In this document: positions 6,829 through 14,910 of the stretch, piece by piece
How positions within the stretch are numbered: position 1 is the stretch's first letter
Layout of the letters: each line of letters begins with the position of its first letter
Assembly: GCA_020200135.1 (NCBI GenBank)
Contig: JAIVJI010000033.1
Span: 1 to 33,724 of the forward strand
DNA: 33,724 nucleotides
Reading direction: 5' to 3'
DNA from: Acidobacteriota bacterium
GTDB lineage: Bacteria; Acidobacteriota; Blastocatellia; Pyrinomonadales; Pyrinomonadaceae
The notes under the pieces: model-generated
Database searches by the model: none
The model's input: only the letters and a program-made list of their open reading frames with translations
What the model was told of the DNA's origin: nothing
Position numbers and translations under genes: made by a program

Positions 6829-9800
6829 TTAAGAGGTGTAGCGGCCTTCGCCGACCTCGCGCGCCTGCCCGAGCGAGACGAGCGTGCGCAGCAGCTCTTC
6901 GATACGCTCGACGCGCGCGTGTCGGAAGGCTTGTGCCAGTTGGCGCGGGGTGACGACGACGCGCCCGTGGGCGAGCGCCTGCCGGACGGCGCGCGCCTGT
7001 TCGGGGAGCGTCTTGGGCCACGCCTGTTTCTCGCGCGCGGCGGCCGAGGGGGTGGCGGCCTTGAACTCTTCGCCGAAGGCGGCGGCGACGCCCTCGGCGG
7101 GTTTCTGGAACTCGGGGCGGAGCCAGCGCACCTTGCCGGCGCGTTCTTCGGCGGCGCGCACGGCGTTGAGGATGACGAGGCGTTCGAGGACTTCTTCGTC
7201 GGAGAGCGAGGCGGGCCAGCCGTAGGCGTTGAAGACGGCGGCGTCGAGTTCGTCGTGAATCTGTCGGAGGACGGAGACGAGGCCGTTCGCGTGCGTGAGG
7301 CGGTCGCGCGCGGTGAGCGGTTCTTCGCGGCGCAGCTTCTCAAGCACGTTATACATCTCCGTGATGGTCAGCCCCGGATGCTGCGCCTGCTGCCGCTTCC
7401 GGTGCGCGTCCAAACTTTCACCGAGTTCGCGCACGCGCGCCTTTATCTGCTCGTCGGTACAGTCTGGCAAGGGAAAAGGAGCAAAGGTGGTTTTACTGTT
7501 ATAGCGCGGTCTGTCTTCAAGAGTGCCACCCGCAGCCAAAGCCCACGTAACATGGACGCGACTTGATAAGACCCCTAACAGAAACGCATCAGCAGTAGTA
7601 ACGGCATAAGCCATTGCATCAGGTAAGGTGTCGCCGTCAACGAAGATGAATGGACGATGTTTGGCGGTGTAGGGAGTAACAATAAATCTTTGAAGACCCT
7701 TTAAGGCTTGTCGCATTACAGGTCGTGTTTTAGCAAATAGCCACCAATTCTTCGCATATTCCTCCGCGTCTTTAGTTCTCCCCGCGCCGGTCTTAGCCTC
7801 CCTTTCGTTCTTTACCCTAACTAAAACCCATTGATAAAGTTCGGGCCATTGTTCGCGTGCTTTTTCTTCAGACAAGCCTGAGAAGTCAATGATGAACTTA
7901 GATTGATGTTTCTGAACGAGATCACGGCCAATGATGTACCTGCGAATAACTGGAGGCAAGGTATCTTCGCTGTAGCCTAACTGAATCAATTCCTGGGGCT
8001 CAAGCTTAAAGCCGCTGCCAGAAGGAACGACGCCTTGAAAGCACATGTTATTGTTTGCTTTCAGAGGCTCAATGTTGTACGTCTCGGGGACACTCTTTAA
8101 AGACTCGTTGATGAAAAAAACGCTCTCCTGCTCAAGCCTGACTGTTTCCCCATATTCATTTGCAACGTGCCCCAATATTGCTGTTCCAGCGTATTCGCCC
8201 CGCGAAGTTACTGCGGTCATAGCAACGCGAACATTTGCGCCGTCAGAAGCTTCAACCCAAGGATGGTCAGGGATTGCAAAGATAATTCTCACTCCCGACT
8301 TCTCTTGCAGATGACTCTTAATTAAACCGCGTGAGTAAGATTGAACGATACTGTTGGTTGTAATAAAGCCGAACCGCCGCGCCCTTCCTTTCTCAACTTC
8401 CTGCGCCGCCTTATGCCACCAATACATCACATAATCGGAAGTGTCAGGGACTTCCTCGTATGTTGCTCTTAACGTCTCAACGTATTCATCGCCTAGAGTC
8501 GGACGGATACGCCTTGCACCGACGAACGGCGGGTTGCCGACGATGAAGTCCGCTTCGGGCCACGCGGCCTTGCGCGGGTTGAGGTAGCGCAGTAGGGGGA
8601 CGCGCACCGTCTCGTCGGGTACGTCCTCGTCCGTCACGGGGTGGCGCTTGTACGTCCGCCCGTCCCAACGCGTCACCAACTCGCCCGACTCGTCGCGCAC
8701 CTCCTCCACGCCGTCGTACTCAAGCACCGCGTCGCGGCACTCGATGTTGTGAAACTTCCTGATGACCGGCTGCGGCGGGAGCACCTCGCCCCGCGTGCGG
8801 AAATGCCATTGCAGATACCCTATCCACAGCACGAGGTCTGTAATCGCCGCCGCGCGCGGGTTCAACTCGATGCCGAGAAGCTGGTGCGGGTCTACGGTCA
8901 GCCCCGTGTCTTCGAGCACCCCCTGACTCTCGCCGAACCCGTGCAGCGCGTCGAGCACCTCACCCTCCAGACGCTTCAAATGCTCCAGCGTCACGTAGAG
9001 AAAGTTGCCGCTCCCGCACGCCGGGTCTAACACGCGCACCCTGCACAGCCGACGGTGAAACGCCTTCACCTCCTCCGCGGCCCCCGCCGCCTTCCCGTCG
9101 GCGTCGAGCTTCGCCGCCGCCACCAGCACGTCCGCCCACTCCTGCCGCAGAGGCTCGACCACCGCCGGCATCACCAGCCGCTCGACATACGCGCGCGGCG
9201 TGTAGTGCGCCCCGAGCCTGTGCCGCTCGCGCGGGTTCAAAGCGCGCTCCAACAGCGTCCCGAAGATGGCCGGCTCCACGTCCTTCCAGTTGGCGCGGCT
9301 CGCCGCAATCAGTAAATCCAACTGCGCCGCGTCTACGGGCAGCGCCTCGCACTCCTCAAAGAGCCCGCCGTTGAACTGGATGACCTGCTTGCGGATGACC
9401 GTCGAGAAGCCGCCCGTGTTCATCGTCTCCCACAAAGAGCCGACCATGTGCGGGAAGATTTCGACGCCCTCACGCCTGACCTCGGCCAGCGCCTCCGTAA
9501 AGCTCCCGGCCGGGATGAGACGCACGTCCTCCGCGAACATCGTGAAGATGGCGCGCATCAGGAAGCTCGCCACGCGCTCCGGGGCGTACCCCGCCCCCTC
9601 CAGCGAGCGCGCCAGCGCCGCCAACTGCTCCGCGACTTCGCGCGTGACACGCGCGCTGCGCCGCGCGGGGTCGAGCGCCGCCGGGTCTTCCCACAGCAGA
9701 CGCAGACGCTCCCCGACCTCTTCGCGCTCAAGCTCTTCGAGCAAGACGCGGTGCGTGCGCGCGTCGGGGAAGGGGACGTAGGTCTTCCCCGCGCGGCTAA

Positions 9801-10299
9801 AGTCCGAGTACAACTCGAACGAGTGCCCGACATCCACGACGACCAGAAACGGCGGGTTCCCCTCCGACGCCGGCAGCGCGCGGACGTACTGCTCGGCCTG
9901 CCCGCGCGCCTTCCGCATCGCCACGTCCCAACCGCGCGTCCCGCGCACGGCCGTCCCCCGGCGAGTGCGACCGCGCGGCGCACCGTCCGCCGCCCCCTCA
10001 AAGAGCGGCGTCCCCACGCCCGCAGGGTCGCTGCCCTGCTTGGCTTCGAGGACGAAGCAGCCGCGCTTGTAGAGGTCTATGCGTCCGCCGCTGGTCGTCC
10101 CGTCGGGGTTGTGGAAGGTGACCGCGCGCTCGAAGACGTAGGCGTTCCGCGCGTCGTCGGCCTGCGCCGGGCGCGGGCGCTCGACCCCGAGCACGTCGCA
10201 CAGCTCCGCGAGAAAGGGCTGACAGTTCGCACGCTCCGCCGCCCCCGACCCTCTCCAACGCGCGATGAAATCAGTGAGTGAGTTTGCCGCCTCAGGCAT
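6829..10299 (-). CDS. MmeI-like (type IIL) restriction-modification enzyme, fused nuclease and DNA methyltransferase
   Basis: 1156 residues. The N-terminal nuclease has Asp75 and Glu85-Ala86-Lys87 (GRIDLYKRG...LEAKQ), the D-x9-E-x-K spacing of the MmeI family. A helical spacer follows, then LGAHYTP (363-369), the AdoMet motif DPACGSGNF (425-433) and the catalytic NPPF (589-592) of an N6-adenine methyltransferase. The target-recognition region ends at YNSKTTFAPFPLP (933-945), and a helical C-terminal domain closes the protein. One chain would both methylate and cut. No separate R, M or S gene is nearby. DNA for residues of about 597-937 is near 40-45% GC, against about 70% on both sides. The start at 10299 fits a leaderless message: TACAAT ends 7 bp before the ATG. 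Confidence 0.92.
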   Translation of the reverse strand: MPEAANSLTDFIARWRGSGAAERANCQPFLAELCDVLGVERPRPAQADDARNAYVFERAVTFHNPDGTTSGGRIDLYKRGCFVLEAKQGSDPAGVGTPLFEGAADGAPRGRTRRGTAVRGTRGWDVAMRKARGQAEQYVRALPASEGNPPFLVVVDVGHSFELYSDFSRAGKTYVPFPDARTHRVLLEELEREEVGERLRLLWEDPAALDPARRSARVTREVAEQLAALARSLEGAGYAPERVASFLMRAIFTMFAEDVRLIPAGSFTEALAEVRREGVEIFPHMVGSLWETMNTGGFSTVIRKQVIQFNGGLFEECEALPVDAAQLDLLIAASRANWKDVEPAIFGTLLERALNPRERHRLGAHYTPRAYVERLVMPAVVEPLRQEWADVLVAAAKLDADGKAAGAAEEVKAFHRRLCRVRVLDPACGSGNFLYVTLEHLKRLEGEVLDALHGFGESQGVLEDTGLTVDPHQLLGIELNPRAAAITDLVLWIGYLQWHFRTRGEVLPPQPVIRKFHNIECRDAVLEYDGVEEVRDESGELVTRWDGRTYKRHPVTDEDVPDETVRVPLLRYLNPRKAAWPEADFIVGNPPFVGARRIRPTLGDEYVETLRATYEEVPDTSDYVMYWWHKAAQEVEKGRARRFGFITTNSIVQSYSRGLIKSHLQEKSGVRIIFAIPDHPWVEASDGANVRVAMTAVTSRGEYAGTAILGHVANEYGETVRLEQESVFFINESLKSVPETYNIEPLKANNNMCFQGVVPSGSGFKLEPQELIQLGYSEDTLPPVIRRYIIGRDLVQKHQSKFIIDFSGLSEEKAREQWPELYQWVLVRVKNEREAKTGAGRTKDAEEYAKNWWLFAKTRPVMRQALKGLQRFIVTPYTAKHRPFIFVDGDTLPDAMAYAVTTADAFLLGVLSSRVHVTWALAAGGTLEDRPRYNSKTTFAPFPLPDCTDEQIKARVRELGESLDAHRKRQQAQHPGLTITEMYNVLEKLRREEPLTARDRLTHANGLVSVLRQIHDELDAAVFNAYGWPASLSDEEVLERLVILNAVRAAEERAGKVRWLRPEFQKPAEGVAAAFGEEFKAATPSAAAREKQAWPKTLPEQARAVRQALAHGRVVVTPRQLAQAFRHARVERIEELLRTLVSLGQAREVGEGRYTS

Positions 10300-10306
10300 G
10301 GCGAGG

Positions 10307-10336
10307 ATTGTAGAGAAAAGGGGCGGAAAAAGCTAA
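10307..10336 (-). promoter_or_regulatory. promoter of the restriction-modification gene, apparently leaderless
   Basis: On the minus strand TACAAT (10312-10307) lies 7 bp before the ATG at 10299, so transcription should start at or next to the start codon. A weak -35 (TTAGCT) is 18 bp further up. No ribosome-binding site precedes the ATG. Confidence 0.5.
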
Positions 10337-10381
10337 GGAATGTGCGCTCGCGCGCACTAGCGTGGCGCGGGAGAAAGGCTA

Positions 10382-10410
10382 TTGCAAAAACACACGCGCG
10401 CGGTTAGATT
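10382..10410 (+). promoter_or_regulatory. promoter of the LysW-like gene
   Basis: TTGCAA (10382-10387), 17-bp spacer, TAGATT (10405-10410). The gene starts about 89 bp downstream. Confidence 0.5.
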
Positions 10411-10498
10411 GTCGGCGTAGTTTCGGGTCGGAAAGGCGCGGAGGGCTCTCGCGGGGCCGGGCGTGCCCCCGTCAAAAAGAACCCTGGAGGAAGCAACT

Positions 10499-10693
10499 GT
10501 GCCGGTAGGAACCTGTCCCGACTGCGAGGCCGAAGTCCACGTTGACCTCGACGCCGACAAGGGCGACTCGGTCACGTGCGACGAGTGCTCGACCAAGCTT
10601 CAGATCGTCGGACTCGACCCCGTCGAACTCGACATCGCCGAGGATGACCTCGACGAAGACTTTGGAGATGAGGACGACGAGGACGAATACTGA
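10499..10693 (+). CDS. LysW-like small zinc-binding acidic protein
   Basis: 64 residues from the GTG at 10499, with TGGAGG 8 nt upstream; an earlier in-frame start at 10463 has no ribosome site. The N-terminal half has a four-cysteine zinc ribbon, C-P-x-C (CPDC) and C-D-E-C, as in LysW. The C-terminal half is very acidic. LysW proteins carry an amino group donor on a C-terminal Glu of a conserved EDWGE motif during lysine or arginine synthesis. Here the corresponding segment reads DEDFGDEDDEDEY, so the Trp is Phe and the chain runs on to a terminal Tyr. No lysX/argX-type ligase is adjacent. It may be a LysW paralogue with another job. Confidence 0.75.
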   Translation: MPVGTCPDCEAEVHVDLDADKGDSVTCDECSTKLQIVGLDPVELDIAEDDLDEDFGDEDDEDEY

Positions 10694-10696
10694 GGC

Positions 10697-10772
10697 GTGA
10701 ACCGTGAACCGTAAACCGTGACGAGAGAAAGCCTGCTCTTTCTTGTCACGGTTTACGGTTCACGGTTCACGG
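10697..10772. repeat. compact heptad hairpin, family B (empty form)
   Basis: Left arm 10697-10725 and right arm 10742-10772 are the same ACCGTGA/ACCGTAA units as at 3868 and 4345. The stem continues through AGAAAG/CTTTCT around a short loop. Plus-strand stop triplets start at 10698, 10705, 10712 and 10719. It lies between convergent genes: the LysW-like gene ends 3 bp before it, and the VWA gene on the other strand ends inside the right arm (stop at 10760-10762). Confidence 0.85.
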
Positions 10773-11824
10773 CTCTTGTAACTCGTCCGGTTCTGCCGGA
10801 CGGTGAGGCCGCGCGGGCCTTCCACACGGACGGTGTGGGTGCGCCCGTCGCGCCTTTTTTCTTCGGGCGGGTAGAAGGCGAGCACGTAGGTCGAAGTCAC
10901 CTCCTCGGCCAGCGCGCGGAAGAGCGGCTCGTAGTCCTTCGCCGTCGCGTAGAAGTTCGTCCCGCCGGTCTTCTCGACCAGCCCCGAAACGTCGAGCGGC
11001 GTCGGGAGCGGCGCGCGCGCGGACGCGGCCGGCGAAATGAGGCGCGTGTAGGAGGGGAGCGTCACCGTGTAGACGCTGACCTCGGCCTGGTTGGCGCGCT
11101 CGATGACCGTCGAGGGGTGGACGGTGTCGCCGACGGGGAAGCCGTCGGTGACGACGACCACGGCGCGCTTCAGCAGACGCCGGTCGAGCGTGCGCGGCGC
11201 GCTACGCGCGAGCAGGCGCACGGCGTCGTCCACCGCGTCGTAGGCGTGGGTCGAAAGCCCCTCGGTCTCGCGCGCCAGACGTCCCATCGCGCGGTCGAGC
11301 TTGCGCGGGTCGCTGGTAAAGCCCTGCACGACGCGCGCGCTCATCCCGAAGCTCATCACCGCGAAGGAGGCCGGGCGGTTCGAGAGTTTTTCCGAGAAGG
11401 CGCGCATCGCCGTCTGGAGCCGCGACATCTCCTCGGGCGTCATGCTCCCCGACACGTCCACCGCGAAGACGACCGCCACGGGTCGCTCGGCCCCGCCGCG
11501 CCGCTCGACGTTGAGGAAGGCGACCGCGCGCTCCTCGCCGTCCTCGTAGAGCCTGAAGTCCTCGGGGCGCAGCCCCTTCACCGCGCGCCCCGCCGCGTCC
11601 GTCACGCTCACCTCGACCAGCACGAGGTCGGTGTCTATCTTGAGCACCTCCTCGTCGCCGATCTCCAGGGGCGTCGGCGCGGGGCGCTGCGCGGGCGCGT
11701 CCGCCTGCTGCTGCCGCGCGAGCGGCGCGGGGCCGAACAGCGGAGCCAGACACAGAAGCGCCGCCGCGCTCGTGAGACCCGCGCGGGCGTGGAAACTGCT
11801 TTTCTTAAATGATGTGGAAGACAT
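10760..11824 (-). CDS. secreted VWA-domain protein (acidobacterial VWFA-related family)
   Basis: 354 residues from the ATG at 11824; the frame runs further up but the signal peptide fits this start. Residues of about 12-38 form the signal peptide, followed by a proline/alanine linker. The stretch EVSVTDAAGRAVKGLRPEDFRLYEDGEE is the N-terminal beta-domain typical of the acidobacterial VWFA-related proteins. The VWA domain follows, with the MIDAS motif D123-x-S125-x-S127 (AVDVSGSM), a later TDGFPVGD segment, and VTSTYVLAFYPPEE near the end. It probably binds a metal and a protein partner outside the cytosol. The last residues and stop come from the heptad repeat arm. Confidence 0.88.
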   Translation of the reverse strand: MSSTSFKKSSFHARAGLTSAAALLCLAPLFGPAPLARQQQADAPAQRPAPTPLEIGDEEVLKIDTDLVLVEVSVTDAAGRAVKGLRPEDFRLYEDGEERAVAFLNVERRGGAERPVAVVFAVDVSGSMTPEEMSRLQTAMRAFSEKLSNRPASFAVMSFGMSARVVQGFTSDPRKLDRAMGRLARETEGLSTHAYDAVDDAVRLLARSAPRTLDRRLLKRAVVVVTDGFPVGDTVHPSTVIERANQAEVSVYTVTLPSYTRLISPAASARAPLPTPLDVSGLVEKTGGTNFYATAKDYEPLFRALAEEVTSTYVLAFYPPEEKRRDGRTHTVRVEGPRGLTVRQNRTSYKSREP

Positions 11825-11869
11825 ATAGCTTCGGGCGTCGTGCGCGGCCGGGGAGTGAACGGCGCGCCG

Positions 11870-11875
11870 ATTATA
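11870..11875 (-). promoter_or_regulatory. -10 element of the VWA gene
   Basis: A perfect TATAAT on the minus strand, 45 bp before the ATG at 11824. No convincing -35 is visible, so only the -10 is called. Confidence 0.4.
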
Positions 11876-11968
11876 CGCGGCCGCGTGGAAGCGCGCCAGA
11901 CGCCGCGCGTAAATACCCCGCGGGCAACAGAGCCGCGCCCCGCCGGCATCAACCAACCTTGAATCGCG

Positions 11969-11977
11969 TGTTATAAT
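11969..11977 (+). promoter_or_regulatory. extended -10 promoter of the carboxypeptidase-regulatory-like gene
   Basis: TGT followed by a perfect TATAAT (11972-11977), an extended -10 that needs little -35. The gene starts 50 bp downstream. Confidence 0.6.
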
Positions 11978-12027
11978 CCCGGCCGCCGTAGCTTTGATGC
12001 CCCGGCCGAACCTTTGGAGCGACCCCC

Positions 12028-12693
12028 TTGAAGACCCTCCGCGGAAAATTTTTACTCGCAACACTCGCGGCGCTCTTCGCCTGTGCGGCGCACGCCCCGG
12101 CGGGCGCGTCGGCGCAGAAGAAGCCGAAGAAGCCGGAGCCGACGACCGGCGCCATCGTCGGCCGCGTGCGCGTCGAGGCCGGTTACAACGCGGGCGGCGT
12201 GAGCGTCGTCATGCGCGGCGGCGACCGGCAGGTGGCTGAGACCTCGACCAACGCGAAGGGCGAGTTCGCCTTCCGCGATGTCGAGCCCGGCACCTACGGG
12301 CTGACGCTGCGCAAGTCCGGGTTGCAGGTCGGCCGGATGGAGGGCGTCGAGGTGCGCGCCGGCAAGACCGTCACGCTCAGGGAGGGGCTCTACCTTCCGG
12401 TGGACGAGGGCTCGATAGCCTTCATCCGCGGGAGCGTCTTCACGGGTTCAGGCCGGAGCTTTAACGGCGCGAAGGTCGAACTGGCGCGCGTCGAGTCGGA
12501 CGGCTCGCTCAAGAAGTTGGACAGCCGCGTCTCGAACGCGACGGGGTCGTTCGCCTTCCGGCTCCCGCCCGAGCGCGCGCTCTACCGTCTGACGGCGAAG
12601 GCCGACGGGATGGAGCCGGCCACGGCGGACGTCGAGGTCGAGGGCGCGGCCATCTACCGCGCCGCGCTCTCTCTGGAGCCCGCGCGGAAGTAG
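12028..12693 (+). CDS. secreted protein with two carboxypeptidase-regulatory-like domains
   Basis: 221 residues from a TTG at 12028, accepted because GGAG lies 9 nt upstream and the first residues (MKTLRGKF followed by a hydrophobic run to ASAQ) form a signal peptide. Two beta-sandwich units are visible: one from GAIVGRV with NAKGEFAFRDVEPGTYGLTL, another from AFIRGSVFTG with NATGSFAFRLPPERALYRLTA. Such domains are usually binding or spacer modules of envelope proteins. The HTH gene follows 26 bp downstream on the same strand, so the two may be co-transcribed. Confidence 0.8.
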   Translation: MKTLRGKFLLATLAALFACAAHAPAGASAQKKPKKPEPTTGAIVGRVRVEAGYNAGGVSVVMRGGDRQVAETSTNAKGEFAFRDVEPGTYGLTLRKSGLQVGRMEGVEVRAGKTVTLREGLYLPVDEGSIAFIRGSVFTGSGRSFNGAKVELARVESDGSLKKLDSRVSNATGSFAFRLPPERALYRLTAKADGMEPATADVEVEGAAIYRAALSLEPARK

Positions 12694-12719
12694 CGGCGGG
12701 CCGGACACGGGAAACGAAA

Positions 12720-13001
12720 GTGAAGGACGCGCACCCGAACAGGGAAGAGGCGCGCGAGGAGTTCGTGACGGCGCGCCAGCTCGCCGAAGTCTTAAAGGTG
12801 AGCGAATCGACCGTGCGCCGGCTCGCGCGCGACGGACGCATCCCGTGCGTCCGTCTCACCACGCGCCTCGTGCGCTTCAACCTCAGGGCCGTCTTCCGCG
12901 CGCTCGACGGCGACGAGGCCCACGGCCGCCGCACGCGCCGCCAGCACGCCGACGGCGACTCGCGCGAAGACGCGCAGCTCTCCTTCGCCGACATGCTCTG
13001 A
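12720..13001 (+). CDS. small helix-turn-helix protein, excisionase/MerR type
   Basis: 93 residues from a GTG. The segment VTARQLAEVLKVSESTVRRLARDGRIPCVRLTTRLVRFNLRAVFRAL is a DNA-binding domain of the excisionase type, with the winged part read as a strand pair after the recognition helix. The C-terminal third is charged and probably disordered. No integrase, recombinase or phage gene is nearby, so it is more likely a host regulator than an excisionase. It lies in a probable operon behind the secreted protein at 12028. Confidence 0.8.
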   Translation: MKDAHPNREEAREEFVTARQLAEVLKVSESTVRRLARDGRIPCVRLTTRLVRFNLRAVFRALDGDEAHGRRTRRQHADGDSREDAQLSFADML

Positions 13002-13034
13002 GCGCGTCGCCCCGGCCGAACCGCTCCGGGCGGC

Positions 13035-13256
13035 CTACTCTTCTTCTTCTTCCGCCGCCGCTTCCTCTTTCTCCACTTCACGGCGCGGCCGGTAGTTTCT
13101 TCCGCCGACTTTGACGAGGTCGTGTTTGCGTATGAGGCTCGCGCGCACGTTGACGAACCACGCGGCGGCGCCGAGCACGCCGAACAGGAAGGCCGCCTCG
13201 AAGCGGCGCAGCACGAGGAGCACGGCCGCCCCGCCTTGTAAAGATTCCGAAGCCAT
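13035..13256 (-). CDS. small single-pass membrane protein with acidic tail
   Basis: 73 residues. A hydrophobic segment at about 18-38 is followed by a basic part (RASLIRKHDLVKVGGRNYRPRR) and a run of Glu and Ala. GAGGGGG precedes the ATG at 13256. It lies 12 bp behind the DsbD-like lipoprotein gene on the same strand, so both are probably in one operon. No family recognised; the acidic tail is simple sequence. Confidence 0.6.
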   Translation of the reverse strand: MASESLQGGAAVLLVLRRFEAAFLFGVLGAAAWFVNVRASLIRKHDLVKVGGRNYRPRREVEKEEAAAEEEEE

Positions 13257-13268
13257 CGGGCCGCCCCC

Positions 13269-13820
13269 TCAGTTGACGGTCACGGGGATGGGCGCGTCTA
13301 TCTCGCGCGGCTGTAGGCACGCCTCGTCGTTGCAGGGCTGGACGCGCACCTTCGCGCGGAGCGTGCGGCGCCCCTTGGACGCGCCCGCGTCGGCGCGCAG
13401 CGGGAGCTTGATGCGGACGCTGCCCTCGTAGACCGAGAGCGGCTTGTCGGAGAAGCCGAGCTTGAGGCTGCGGCCGGGCGGGTAGACGGGCTTGCCCGGC
13501 GTGAGTCCCTCCTGCGGCTCGGCGCGCAGCTCGGTCGCCACGTAGAACTTGTCGGAGGCCGGGTTGGCCTGGACGTGATAGCCCTGCGCGATGTCGATGC
13601 GCACGGTGGCCTCGCCCGCGCCTCCCGCCGCGAGCTGCGCCTCCTCGACCGTGGCGGTCACGACCTGCGCCTGCGGCGTCGGCGTGGCCGGCGGGGCGGC
13701 GGTCGCGGCGGGCGTCGGCTTGACCGCCGCGCCGCCCGTGTTGTCCGTCGGCGCGCCGCACGCGCCGAGGGCGAGCGGCGCGCCGAGCAGGAGTCTCGGG
13801 AGAAGATTCTTTAGTCGCAT
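13269..13820 (-). CDS. lipoprotein with DsbD N-terminal-like domain
   Basis: 183 residues. The signal sequence ends in the lipobox LGAC, giving a lipid-anchored Cys at about residue 21. A Pro/Thr/Ala linker follows to about residue 50. The domain at about 55-183 contains VRIDIAQGYHVQANPASDKF and PCNDEACLQP. The second motif, with two cysteines four residues apart, is the redox-active pair of the N-terminal domain of the thiol:disulfide reductase DsbD. No membrane or thioredoxin-like domain of DsbD is present. A role in extracytoplasmic disulfide reduction or sensing is inferred. Confidence 0.82.
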   Translation of the reverse strand: MRLKNLLPRLLLGAPLALGACGAPTDNTGGAAVKPTPAATAAPPATPTPQAQVVTATVEEAQLAAGGAGEATVRIDIAQGYHVQANPASDKFYVATELRAEPQEGLTPGKPVYPPGRSLKLGFSDKPLSVYEGSVRIKLPLRADAGASKGRRTLRAKVRVQPCNDEACLQPREIDAPIPVTVN

Positions 13821-13854
13821 GGGTCGGAGTCTATCTCATGTGCGGCCTTTGACG

Positions 13855-14814
13855 TTACGCGACCGGCGGCGGCTGTTGTTGATACTCCTGCGCGGGCGGC
13901 TGGGGCGGCGGCGCGGGGCGTGCCCGGCGCGCGCGGCGGACGACGTAGCGCAGGAGGAAGTAGACCAGACCGAGGAAGACGACGACGGGCAGAATCGCCA
14001 GCAGGAAGCTTACGAGAAAGAGCGTGATGGTGGCGGCGATGTCGACGCCCTGGCCGAAGGCCCTGCCGAGGCTGCTGAAGAAGCCCGTCGTGCTGACGAG
14101 CCGCGCGCGCGGCTCGATGGTGACGCTGATGGTCGAGAGGCTCGACTGGTTTTCGAGGAAGCGGCGGCGCCCCTCCAGCCGCTCGATCTCGGTGCGGACG
14201 TTGGTCAGCTCGCGCTGGACGGCGATGGCGTCGGCGACCGCTTCCGCGCCCTTCATGATCTCCATCAGTTGAGTTTCGAGCGCGCGCTGCGTGCGCAGAC
14301 GCGCTTCGAGGTCGATGTACTCCTCGGTCACGTCCTTGCCGGTTATCTTCTGCGCGGTGACGCTGCCGGCGGCGGCGCGTATCTCGGCGAGCGCCGCGTC
14401 GAACTGCGCGGCCGGGACGCGCATCTCGACGGTGTAGACCTCGTAGCCCTTCGAGCCGCCCGCGCCGCCCTGCTGTCGCGACTCGGAGGTGACGACGAAG
14501 CCGCCGCGCGACTCGGCGACCGAGGCGACGCGCTGGACGGCCTGCGAGGGGTCGTCGGCTTCGAGCGTGAGCGTCGCGTTGCGGATGATCTTGCGCTCGA
14601 CGGCGGCGGGCGCGTTGGGCTGTTGCTGCGGCGTCGAGTCCTCGGTCTGCTGGAGCGAGACGGTCTTCATCGCCACGTCGCCGCCGCCCTCGCGCGGCAC
14701 GTCGGCGGCGGGCGCGGACGCGGCGTGCTGCGGCGCCTCGTCTCTTGCGCCGCCGGCGCAGCCGGCCAGCGCCGCGAGCGCCAGCGTGAGGGCGAAAGTC
14801 ATCGTCAGTCTCAT
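13855..14814 (-). CDS. DUF4349-type membrane-anchored lipoprotein
   Basis: 319 residues from the ATG at 14814, preceded by GGAG at 6 nt; the ATG six codons upstream is less likely. The signal peptide ends in a lipobox (LAALAGC). A variable linker runs to about 70. The DUF4349 part has IIRNATLTLEADDPSQAVQRV, GGFVVTSES, MRVPAAQFDAALAEI and a coiled coil (about 160-230) with DLEARLRTQRALE. A transmembrane helix (about 265-295) and a basic, proline-rich cytosolic tail follow. Function of the family is unknown. Confidence 0.85.
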   Translation of the reverse strand: MRLTMTFALTLALAALAGCAGGARDEAPQHAASAPAADVPREGGGDVAMKTVSLQQTEDSTPQQQPNAPAAVERKIIRNATLTLEADDPSQAVQRVASVAESRGGFVVTSESRQQGGAGGSKGYEVYTVEMRVPAAQFDAALAEIRAAAGSVTAQKITGKDVTEEYIDLEARLRTQRALETQLMEIMKGAEAVADAIAVQRELTNVRTEIERLEGRRRFLENQSSLSTISVTIEPRARLVSTTGFFSSLGRAFGQGVDIAATITLFLVSFLLAILPVVVFLGLVYFLLRYVVRRARRARPAPPPQPPAQEYQQQPPPVA

Positions 14815-14910
14815 CAGAGTCTCCGAGTGCACAGTCTCTTCAAGAACACGATTTGAACGCGGTCGGGCGCGGCAGCTTGCGCGGGCGTCGTGCTTCCCGG
14901 GCGCGGGCGC

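Noticed and set aside
5806..7566. 586-codon plus-strand frame, including a peptide with Cys every seven residues over the 21-bp repeat
   Set aside because: Mostly antisense to the coiled-coil and restriction-modification genes; no ribosome site; the Cys periodicity follows from the 21-bp DNA repeat.
12720..13001. Excisionase of an integrated element
   Set aside because: The HTH type fits, but no integrase, attachment repeat or phage gene is near; it looks like part of an operon with the gene at 12028.
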